From a virus: a stretch of DNA of 24,940 nt. The notes beneath the pieces are model-generated. The model made no database searches, was not told the DNA's origin, and was given only the letters and a program-made list of their open reading frames with translations. The first letter of the stretch is position 1; every line of letters begins with the position of its first letter. Below, one piece after another: positions 14,957 to 21,380 of this stretch. The stretch lies in IMG/VR virus record IMGVR_UViG_3300017786_000130, positions 1-24,940 of that record. One strand, 5' to 3'. Position numbers and translations under genes: made by a program.

Positions 14957-15735
14957 TAAGAGTATTTCTCCACTAGTTTATATGCACGGCCCTGTTCTAC
15001 TTCATCAAATGTAAATTGTCCATAGGCTAAACTATGACAGTGCTGTAATATTTTATCTGTTTCAGGTCTGTACGGATTACTAAGCTGACTCAGATCGGTT
15101 GAGGCTAACGGTGATGCTGCACAAGGTACACTTACAAATGCAGGTACACCGTATAGGACTGATTCTAGTGCAGCCATGCTGTTCATTGCAACAGTAGCAT
15201 ATACACCAGATTCAAATGCGTCATAAATTGAGTACTCAAAGTTACGCTCTGTGCGTGATCCTTTTATTCGTACTTCAATAGGTAGATCGCAATACTGTTT
15301 AATTTTCTTTGTAGTTTGCTTGACCCATTTATCATAATCAATATCGTACCAAACACATGCTTTAGGATTAGGCATTACTAAAAGAATCTTTTTATCGTAG
15401 TTCTTCCAACCTTTCCATATTAGTCTTGGATCATGTTCAACTAGCATGTTCCATCTGTCATACGGTATATCGGGTCTAAATGTAGAAAGTTGATTTTCGT
15501 TTTTAACAATACGGTGCCATTTCTTTCCACCTTTCTTGTTACCTGGACTGGGAAAATTTCCGAAGTACCCTGTATCAATGTACCAGTAATCTCTATTTTC
15601 TTTTACACAATTATCAGCGTGATGCTTTTTAATTACCCCTCTGATAACCATTGGTTTGTCTAACACAGCTGAATCAACTGTTAACCTGTGCTTTGATCCT
15701 TCTACCAATATTTCTTCAGGAGATAATTTATCCAT
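14956..15735 (-). CDS. Capsule-type glycosyltransferase paralog 4
   Basis: 259 residues. WYIDTGYFGN (51-60), KKWHRIVKN (71-79), KKILLVMPNP (115-124), NSMAALESVLYGVPAF (185-200) and LAYGQFTFDEVEQGRAY near the end. It is most like paralog 5 (16424-17233) in its N-terminal half. The K-P-W-R block is altered to WKGWKNYDK, and R-x-H-P is replaced by EVRIKGSR. The start overlaps the previous stop (TAATG). The enzyme class is an inference from these shared blocks. Confidence 0.55.
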   Translation of the reverse strand: MDKLSPEEILVEGSKHRLTVDSAVLDKPMVIRGVIKKHHADNCVKENRDYWYIDTGYFGNFPSPGNKKGGKKWHRIVKNENQLSTFRPDIPYDRWNMLVEHDPRLIWKGWKNYDKKILLVMPNPKACVWYDIDYDKWVKQTTKKIKQYCDLPIEVRIKGSRTERNFEYSIYDAFESGVYATVAMNSMAALESVLYGVPAFVSVPCAASPLASTDLSQLSNPYRPETDKILQHCHSLAYGQFTFDEVEQGRAYKLVEKYS

Positions 15736-16433
15736 TAAAGGTTAACCTTAAATTTCATCATCTCAAATAATTCTCTTTTCCATTGCTTATGATATGTGCA
15801 TCTACGATAGTTTTCAAACCACGGTCCGCCTTCTGTATAATGAATTGCTTTTGGTTTGCTGTCTTCTGTTTCATCATACCAGTCAACTAACCAATTCCAT
15901 TCTTTACCTAGCTCGCCAATTTCACTATCATCTAACCAACTAAATCTGTGTAAGTATGCTCCTGTAATATCAGGATCGTTTACAAGATCCATTGTAATTT
16001 TTTTGTTACTAGGATGTCCACAGTTGTATAAAATTACACTTGACCAGTTTTTACGTGGATATATTGTTTGTTTTTGTCCGTCCATCTTTACACCTTCTTT
16101 AGGTGTATAATCATGTTGTACACACATAACTGCATACTTGTCATCTGCTTGGTCAAATAATTCTTTTATATCTGTTAAGAAAATAATGTCACTATCACAA
16201 AACAATGCCCATCCATCAAAGTTTGTAAGCTCTGGTACTAGGAAGCGTGTAAAAGTAAATTCTGTTGATGCTAGTTTATCTACAGGTCGATGATACCAAC
16301 CTTGTTCTCTTAATTCATTTTGTTTTAACGGTGTTACTGATACGTTTTCATTTCTTGTTAAGATACTATGTCTGCAAACTTGATATGCAATATCTTCTCT
16401 AGTGTCGTATCCTACGAATACTTTTAAGTCCAT
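15735..16433 (-). CDS. GT-A-type glycosyltransferase (GT8-like, DSD motif)
   Basis: 232 residues from ATG 16433, chosen over a GTG at 16448 because GGAGG stands just before this ATG. VFVGYDTREDIAYQVCRHSI at the N-terminus, FTRFLVPEL (61-69), and LFCDSDIIF (77-85) with D80-S-D82 are the usual order in GT8-like or related GT-A enzymes that use a nucleotide sugar and a divalent metal. A late His-containing block (KAIHYTEGGPWFENY) matches the C-terminal metal-ligand HxxGxxKPW-type motif in spirit. It overlaps the upstream gene by 10 bp. Confidence 0.7.
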   Translation of the reverse strand: MDLKVFVGYDTREDIAYQVCRHSILTRNENVSVTPLKQNELREQGWYHRPVDKLASTEFTFTRFLVPELTNFDGWALFCDSDIIFLTDIKELFDQADDKYAVMCVQHDYTPKEGVKMDGQKQTIYPRKNWSSVILYNCGHPSNKKITMDLVNDPDITGAYLHRFSWLDDSEIGELGKEWNWLVDWYDETEDSKPKAIHYTEGGPWFENYRRCTYHKQWKRELFEMMKFKVNL

Positions 16434-17233
16434 TGTTCCTCCAAACACGCTCTTGCTCTTCCTGTGCGTAACTCACTATCGTGAAATTGACCTGCTGCTA
16501 AATGACAGCCCCAAGCAAACAATTTATCACTGCTTGGGTAATACGGTGCTTCTATTAATGATAAGTCTTGTAGTCCGACTGGGTTTGCTGCACTAACAGG
16601 CGCTAACGTAAACACCGGAATACCCTGAAATACACTCTCAACTGCTGCATTACTATTAAATGTAACAAGAGCGTACACATCGTCGTCTAAGGCTTCTTCT
16701 AGCGTGTTATGTAGCATTCTATCTGCTCTTTGTTTATTACGTTGCCTAATTTCAATAGGCCTGTCAGTATGTTGTTTAAGTGTGTTAACAGTTTCTGATA
16801 ACCACTCTTCTAAATCAAGATCATAAAACTTCATAGGCTTTTCGTCTGGCGCAGCAATAAGAATCTTTCTACCTTTCTTATTCCACGGCTTAAACTTTTT
16901 ACCAAAGCCTTCGAATCTGCTTGAAGGGCGATCAATAAGTTTATTATGTTGAAGATTGTTCTTTACAATACGATGCCAAAACTTCCAACCATTAGGGTTA
17001 CTAGGAGTTACTTCGTTACCAAAGTATCCTGTATCCATATAATAAAAATCTCTACCATCTTCCCAACATTTATGCATCCATTTCTTTTTTAAGATACCTC
17101 GTAACACAATAGGATCTTCTGAAGCATCATAATTAAACGTATTAGAATCCTCAACAGGTGCACCGCACCCTCGAGCGAAACGATTTATATAGGGGTCTTT
17201 TTTACCCTTGCTTACAAAAATCCAATTAGTCAC
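16424..17233 (-). CDS. Capsule-type glycosyltransferase paralog 5
   Basis: 269 residues. YYMDTGYFGN (64-73), WHRIVKNNL (86-94), KPWNKKG (115-121) then RKILIAAPD, NSNAAVESVFQGIPVF (193-208), and a C-terminal LAAGQFHDSELRTGRA. A near-duplicate of paralog 4 in organisation, separated from it by the GT8-like gene. The start is a GTG overlapping the end of the nucleotidyltransferase gene; an AGAGGA lies about 12 bases upstream. R-x-H-P is replaced by EIRQRNK. Confidence 0.55.
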   Translation of the reverse strand: MTNWIFVSKGKKDPYINRFARGCGAPVEDSNTFNYDASEDPIVLRGILKKKWMHKCWEDGRDFYYMDTGYFGNEVTPSNPNGWKFWHRIVKNNLQHNKLIDRPSSRFEGFGKKFKPWNKKGRKILIAAPDEKPMKFYDLDLEEWLSETVNTLKQHTDRPIEIRQRNKQRADRMLHNTLEEALDDDVYALVTFNSNAAVESVFQGIPVFTLAPVSAANPVGLQDLSLIEAPYYPSSDKLFAWGCHLAAGQFHDSELRTGRARACLEEQWT

Positions 17234-18008
17234 GTCTTTCGATATCCTCTTCTATACAGGCTTCCCCGTATTGAACTTCTAGTATGTGTGTTAAATCATC
17301 TGTGGGGTTACTTGCTTTATGCCAAGTACCTACTGAAATATCATATCCTTTTGTTAAGGGTAAAAGCTCTACAGTATCACTAATGTTGTTCCACTCTGTT
17401 TGCATTTTAACTTTGCCTTTTAGTACATACCAATGTTCTGATCTTTGAAAGTGTCTTTGATCAGAAAGACATGCACCTGGCTCAATTACTAATTCTTTAA
17501 TTTTAAAATTGTTTTCAGGTTGATGATCTAATACTCTATACCAACCCCATTTGCGTTTTGTTTTAGGTGTTTTCCATTCTCCTAAAATCCAACTACTTGA
17601 ATTCTTTTTATCTGTACCACCAACACCAAATTGAAATTCTACTCTATTGTTGTCAGTAAACTTTTCTACTTCTGGTGAATTGCCTTCACCTCTATCTCCA
17701 CCGTTAGCAAATACTATTCTGTCATGCATTGTTTCAGATGTTTTAAGTGCTACGTCTATCGCACCACATGCCGATCCTTCCTTATCATCTTCAAATGTAA
17801 TAACATTATCTACTACAGCAAGTTCTTTAATAATAGCAATTCTTTCTTCAACGGGCATAAAAGGCATGCCCTTTTTATTTGTTAACCATTCGTCACTGTT
17901 AACACCAACCCATAACTCGTTACCAAGTTCTTTGGCTGCTTTAAAGTAGGCAATATGCCCGGAATGTAAGGGGTCAAACCCGCCTGTAACTAGTACGATT
18001 CTTTTCAT
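17226..18008 (-). CDS. Nucleotidyltransferase-cupin fusion (sugar activation enzyme)
   Basis: 260 residues, two domains. Residues 1-145: cytidylyltransferase/RfaE-C-like fold with GGFDPLHSGH (9-18; HxGH at 15-18 binds the nucleotide phosphates) and NSSSWILG (136-143) as the C-terminal motif of that family. Residues 155-260: mannose-6-phosphate-isomerase-type cupin as found at the C-terminus of type II mannose-1-phosphate guanylyltransferases, with WGWYRVL, PGACLSDQRHFQRSEHW (177-193), GTWHKASNP and EVQYGEACIEEDIERRD. The first domain would transfer a nucleotide to a sugar phosphate; the second may isomerise it. It is the first gene of glycan island 1. The ATG has no Shine-Dalgarno sequence and lies five bases after TATAAATA. 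Confidence 0.8.
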   Translation of the reverse strand: MKRIVLVTGGFDPLHSGHIAYFKAAKELGNELWVGVNSDEWLTNKKGMPFMPVEERIAIIKELAVVDNVITFEDDKEGSACGAIDVALKTSETMHDRIVFANGGDRGEGNSPEVEKFTDNNRVEFQFGVGGTDKKNSSSWILGEWKTPKTKRKWGWYRVLDHQPENNFKIKELVIEPGACLSDQRHFQRSEHWYVLKGKVKMQTEWNNISDTVELLPLTKGYDISVGTWHKASNPTDDLTHILEVQYGEACIEEDIERRD

Positions 18009-18013
18009 ACTAG

Positions 18014-18021
18014 TATTTATA
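18014..18021 (-). promoter_or_regulatory. T4-late-type promoter of glycan island 1 (leaderless geometry)
   Basis: The minus strand reads TATAAATA, an exact match to the T4 late promoter box. It sits in the 35-bp gap after the uvsY-like gene. Five bases separate it from the ATG at 18008; late transcription starts about six bases past the box, so the first transcribed base should be the A of ATG. This implies expression of island 1 late in infection, if the phage uses T4-type late transcription. Confidence 0.65.
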
Positions 18022-18043
18022 TGCGCAGTTTATGTAAAGAAAA

Positions 18044-18499
18044 TTAAATGGTTGCGTCGTCTAAACCAGCTGTTCTTAGTTTAACGATATTAGATACTTG
18101 CCATTGTTTAATGTCTAGTCCTTTGATAATTCCTAGCCATTTATTACGTAATAATGCAAACTCGTTAATAATTTTTTCAAAGTCTACAACATCAGCTTCG
18201 CCATCTACAAATTTTTCAGCATCTCTAGAACTTAATTGACGTTGATAATTTTCAACATATTTTCTAAAGTGTGTACTACGTAAACGGCGAAGCTCAATGT
18301 TTAAATATTCGAGTATTGCTTCGATCTCTTGTAACTGTCCAAATCTAGTTTCTACAATTGCAGGCATTTGTGCTGATGCTTTTTCAAGACGCCCAACAAC
18401 ATTTGTCTCTTTTTTAGCCTGTAATAATTCTGCTTCGTAGTACTGCACAGCGGCAGGTATCTTCGAAATATCTTTAGAAACTTGATCGTACCAGTTCAT
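18044..18499 (-). CDS. uvsY: UvsY-like recombination mediator
   Basis: 151 residues, helix-rich. The C-terminal half follows the T4 UvsY layout: a basic segment (RRLRSTHFRKYVENYQRQ, 71-88), an acidic stretch with D and E around 93-107 and then a long helix ending in KQWQVSNIVKLRTAG (131-145), comparable to the SRGFAIKHIQDMR end of T4 UvsY. In T4, UvsY loads UvsX onto gp32-covered single-strand DNA. Its place two genes after uvsX and three after gp32 supports the call. The ATG abuts the upstream stop, with GAGGA just before. Sequence similarity by eye is modest. Confidence 0.62.
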   Translation of the reverse strand: MNWYDQVSKDISKIPAAVQYYEAELLQAKKETNVVGRLEKASAQMPAIVETRFGQLQEIEAILEYLNIELRRLRSTHFRKYVENYQRQLSSRDAEKFVDGEADVVDFEKIINEFALLRNKWLGIIKGLDIKQWQVSNIVKLRTAGLDDATI

Positions 18500-18754
18500 T
18501 TAATCCTCATCATCCCAAATTGCATCTTCGACGTCTTCATCGTAATTAGTGTCGCCGTCATCTTCGTCCTCAGTTACATACTCAATTGCAGTATCTAAGT
18601 ATGTGTCAATACCAAAGAGTTCATTGATTGCAATTTCAGATACTCCGTGGTCTACTAGTGCAGTAACAAAACCTTTTGCTACTTCTTGTTTTTCCTTTTC
18701 AGGAACATGTTCTGACACTACGTTCCAAATGTCAGCAATTAGATCAGATTGCAT
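18500..18754 (-). CDS. Acidic 84-residue protein between uvsX and uvsY
   Basis: The first 60 residues look like a helical domain (SDLIADIWNVVSEHVPEKEK, then VAKGFVTALVDHG). The last 25 are almost all Asp and Glu (TEDEDDGDTNYDEDVEDA). I recall similar small acidic genes beside uvsX in marine T4-like phages; I know no function. An acidic tail next to ssDNA-binding proteins could mimic DNA or dock on them, but this is speculation. The GGAG ribosome site lies about 10 bases before the ATG. Confidence 0.65.
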   Translation of the reverse strand: MQSDLIADIWNVVSEHVPEKEKQEVAKGFVTALVDHGVSEIAINELFGIDTYLDTAIEYVTEDEDDGDTNYDEDVEDAIWDDED

Positions 18755-18768
18755 AGATTTCTACTCCG

Positions 18769-19845
18769 TTATTCAGTTGGTTGTTCTTCGTAAACTTCCT
18801 CATCGACTACTTCGACAGGAGTCTCTATTACAGGTGTATTTATGATATCATCCATAATTATCTGTAACTTATCTCCAGTCCATGCTTTTCGATATTCTAG
18901 CATAACTTCGCCAGTTGACGGACTTGTATACTCAAGTCTATTACCTGACTTTTTAAGATATCCTTTTGCTTCGAATAACTCAATCAATCCACTATGCGGA
19001 TCCATGCCTGTTTCATATGGTATTTCAACTTGTACACTTTCGAACGGTTTATTGTAACGTGTTTTCATTACCTTACACGCCGCTCTAATACCATGTACTT
19101 GTGAAGTTTTATTACCGTCTGCATCTACTTTAAGTTTAAGTTTCTTAATAGCTACAACAATACTAGAAGCATATACAAACCCTTGTCCACCGCTGATCTT
19201 ATCGTCTGGATCAAACATATCTTGTGATGCATATGTGTGATTAGTACATACCATACCTACGTTATAACTACCAATCATGTTAACTGTGTTACGAACAAGT
19301 GCAGTCAATGCCTTAGGCTTACGACCCATATCACCTTTCATATCACCTTTTTGGAACTGGTCAACGTCTGTAGGTGTTAGTAACATACCTAACGAATCAA
19401 TTACAAATAATACTTTAGGACGTTCTTCTTCTGCCATATCACGATATTCTTTCATAAATTCTGATACTGTTCTAGCAACATCATCAATCATGCTCATGTT
19501 AAGTTTAAGAAGTTTTTCTTCTGAAGTATCTACGTCAAGTGCTTGTAGCCACGCTTCGTCAAGTGCGTTCTCTGAGTCAACTAATACTACAAAGATGCCT
19601 TGTTCCTGTGCAGCCTTTACAATATTTGCTGAACAGAAGTAACTCTTACCACTACCTGATTCACCTGCAAACACTGTTACCTTACCAAGCGGAACACCTT
19701 TATTAAAGTCGCCACTTACAAGATAGTTTAGTGCAAAGTTTCCTGTGCTGACCCAATCAGTTGGATCATTAAAGCCAATACCAAGGCCGTCAATGCTCTT
19801 AGTGATTGTCTTTCTGAATTTACTTATGTCAAATGCTTTTGCCAT
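18769..19845 (-). CDS. uvsX: UvsX recombinase (RecA family)
   Basis: 358 residues. Walker A GESGSGKS (61-68), the DSENALD segment (90-96) and Walker B VLFVIDS (145-151) are intact; a VCTNHTY motif and SGGQGFVYASS (DNA-binding loop region) follow as in RecA/UvsX proteins. The C-terminus is acidic (EEVYEEQPTE). UvsX forms filaments on gp32-covered DNA and catalyses strand invasion, driving recombination-dependent replication in T4. The start ATG is preceded by AGGAAAGG. A 92-bp gap separates it from gp32; I found no convincing promoter there, so it is probably co-transcribed with gp32. Confidence 0.95.
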   Translation of the reverse strand: MAKAFDISKFRKTITKSIDGLGIGFNDPTDWVSTGNFALNYLVSGDFNKGVPLGKVTVFAGESGSGKSYFCSANIVKAAQEQGIFVVLVDSENALDEAWLQALDVDTSEEKLLKLNMSMIDDVARTVSEFMKEYRDMAEEERPKVLFVIDSLGMLLTPTDVDQFQKGDMKGDMGRKPKALTALVRNTVNMIGSYNVGMVCTNHTYASQDMFDPDDKISGGQGFVYASSIVVAIKKLKLKVDADGNKTSQVHGIRAACKVMKTRYNKPFESVQVEIPYETGMDPHSGLIELFEAKGYLKKSGNRLEYTSPSTGEVMLEYRKAWTGDKLQIIMDDIINTPVIETPVEVVDEEVYEEQPTE

Positions 19846-19937
19846 TTTTACCTTTCCTATGTGTTAGAGTGTAGTGTAGAAGATCTCGCTGGATACCGAA
19901 AGGAGATTTTAGCCGGAACTTCCACATACACAATTAA

Positions 19938-20951
19938 TTAACTAGCGTTTCTGCTTCTAATCATTGCAAGAATATCTTGCGCTCTGTTAGAACCATCGCC
20001 TTCACTTGCCGCAGCCTCTTGTGCTGTTGCAGTTGCAGCCGCTGGTGCCGCTTCTGCTACTGGTGCTGCCGGAGCCGCTTCAGGTGCAGGAGTTGCTGCT
20101 GGTGCTGGTGTTGCTGGTGTTGATGGAGTATATGCCTTGTTAGGATCTCCAGTACGTGACGCCATACCTGCTGGCTTAAAGTACTGACCCCAACGGTCCA
20201 TATCATATGCCTCACCGTCTACTGACGCTTCGAACATCTCTTTCATAACCTTTAACTCAACCTCACCAGGTTTCTTTGGAAGGAAATCTGACATGTTGTA
20301 AAGACCATGCGTTTCGATTGCTGCCTTTTCAGTATCACTTAATGCACGTTCTTTACGTGACCAAGATGATGTAGAATAGTCTGCATAGCCGCCTTTAGAA
20401 GTTTTCTTAACTCTAAAGTCAACGCCACGCATATAGTCTGTTGGCAGTTCTTCAAGTTCAGGATCCATTAATGCACCTTTAATGATCTGGAAGATCTGTG
20501 GTCCAATAATAAATCTACGGATTGGGTTTTCCGGAGAACTTTCTTCGTTTAACGGGTCTTCAGTAACAAACCCTTGGAATACATATGAACGTTTTTTCCA
20601 ATACTTACGTCCCATATCTTCTAAAGATTTATCTTTGAACCATGGTCGAACTTCTGTTAAGATCGGACATGGTGTGCCGTCGTTATACATTTCCATACAT
20701 GGAACTTGTACAATTACCTGACGTGAGTCAGTGTCGCCTTTTACTCCAGCAAACGGAAGTTTAATCATTGCACGTTCTGCCCAAAAGAACGTATTAGATT
20801 GATCGCTGTCAGGTAAGAAACGAATTACTGCTTCTTTGCCTTCTTGCATATTCCAATGTGGGTAAATTGCGTTGTCTCCACCGGAAGAATTTCCAGTGTT
20901 ACGATTGTTGGACTCTTGTAGTTTAGCCCTTATTTCTGCGAGTGATGCCAT
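19938..20951 (-). CDS. 32: gp32-like single-strand DNA binding protein
   Basis: 337 residues. The N-terminal LAEIRAKL helix and EAVIRFLPD (40-48) match T4 gp32's AELAAQMAKL and AVIRFLPS. The core DNA-binding fold follows, with KKRSYVFQGFV, FIIGPQIF and FRVKKTSKGGYADY. In the zinc-site region only C85 and C95 remain (nine residues apart as in T4 C77-C87), while the CPVC pair is CPIL and the preceding His is absent, so zinc binding is doubtful. The C-terminus is a long Ala/Pro-rich linker (about 260-320) ending AQDILAMIRSRNAS rather than an acidic tail. The ATG follows an AGGAGG (20957-20962) and a strong promoter. Confidence 0.93.
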   Translation of the reverse strand: MASLAEIRAKLQESNNRNTGNSSGGDNAIYPHWNMQEGKEAVIRFLPDSDQSNTFFWAERAMIKLPFAGVKGDTDSRQVIVQVPCMEMYNDGTPCPILTEVRPWFKDKSLEDMGRKYWKKRSYVFQGFVTEDPLNEESSPENPIRRFIIGPQIFQIIKGALMDPELEELPTDYMRGVDFRVKKTSKGGYADYSTSSWSRKERALSDTEKAAIETHGLYNMSDFLPKKPGEVELKVMKEMFEASVDGEAYDMDRWGQYFKPAGMASRTGDPNKAYTPSTPATPAPAATPAPEAAPAAPVAEAAPAAATATAQEAAASEGDGSNRAQDILAMIRSRNAS

Positions 20952-21008
20952 TTGTGCCTCCTATAGCCTTGTTATATGTTTTCACTTTCATGCCTAAGCA
21001 TACGTATT

Positions 21009-21037
21009 ATTATATGCTCTTTTATTTAGCCCGTCAA
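21009..21037 (-). promoter_or_regulatory. Strong sigma70-type promoter of gp32-uvsX module
   Basis: Minus strand: TTGACG (21037-21032), 17 bp, TATAAT (21014-21009). Five of six and six of six consensus bases with optimal spacing. The expected start near 21002 gives a leader of about 50 bases ending in a perfect AGGAGG. It lies directly after the terminator at 21071-21096, so the recombination module is an independent transcription unit. Confidence 0.87.
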
Positions 21038-21070
21038 CTGTTATTTTAACTAAAAGTGGTTTCATTCAGC

Positions 21071-21096
21071 CAAAAAGAAAGGAGACCGAAGTCTCC
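21071..21096 (-). terminator. Rho-independent terminator with TTCG tetraloop
   Basis: On the minus strand GGAGAC (21096-21091), loop TTCG, GTCTCC (21086-21081), then TTTCTTTTTG. A perfect 6-bp stem with the extra-stable UUCG-type loop and a U-rich tail. It closes the packaging module 25 bases after the stop of the 74-residue gene. The opposite strand has no T tract after the stem, so it works in one direction only. Confidence 0.9.
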
Positions 21097-21121
21097 CTAC
21101 TTAAATTATAACTTTGTGTTG

Positions 21122-21346
21122 TTATAGTGCCTTGTGCAATTGAGCAACTAGCTTTGCTTTAGTCAGCCTTCTATCTAATTCAATGCCGTTATCTCTGCCT
21201 AATTCTTCTAACTTAACTTTTGTCATTTTTGATAACTCAGCTTTAGTTACTTTCTTAGCTTTTGCTGGGGCCTTTTCTTTCACTTCGTCCTTTAGTACCA
21301 AAGGTTCTACTGGTGAAGTGAACAGCTTTTTAATCCAGTTAAACAT
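21122..21346 (-). CDS. Small basic protein with a SAP/HeH-like C-terminal motif, 74 residues
   Basis: The N-terminus MFNWIKKLFTS is amphipathic and could touch a membrane; a Lys/Ala-rich linker follows (EKAPAKAKKVTKAE). Residues about 34-74 (LSKMTKVKLEELGRDNGIEL and on to LVAQLHKAL) have the two-helix pattern of SAP/HeH or Rho-N-like modules, which often bind nucleic acid. The start has GGAG seven to ten bases upstream. It is the last gene before the terminator. Function not recognised. Confidence 0.6.
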   Translation of the reverse strand: MFNWIKKLFTSPVEPLVLKDEVKEKAPAKAKKVTKAELSKMTKVKLEELGRDNGIELDRRLTKAKLVAQLHKAL

Positions 21347-21380
21347 ATTCTTCTCCGTTAATGAGTATTATTTAAGTCTT

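Noticed and set aside
18837-18844. CATAAATA late-type box inside the 3' end of uvsX
   Set aside because: It fits NATAAATA but lies in coding sequence about 80 bases from the next start, without the five-base spacing to an ATG seen at the other two boxes.
19846-19937. Possible stem ATCTC/GAGAT in the gp32-uvsX gap, and a weak promoter-like TTGTGT with TAAAAT
   Set aside because: The stem is only 5 bp with a 15-base loop and no T tract, and the -35 box matches in three bases with a 16-bp spacer. Neither is better than expected by chance in this A+T-rich gap.
20010-20165. Simple-sequence-like Ala/Pro codon run that could be read as a DNA repeat
   Set aside because: It encodes the disordered linker of gp32; there is no exact tandem unit, so it is a low-complexity protein segment and not a DNA repeat element.
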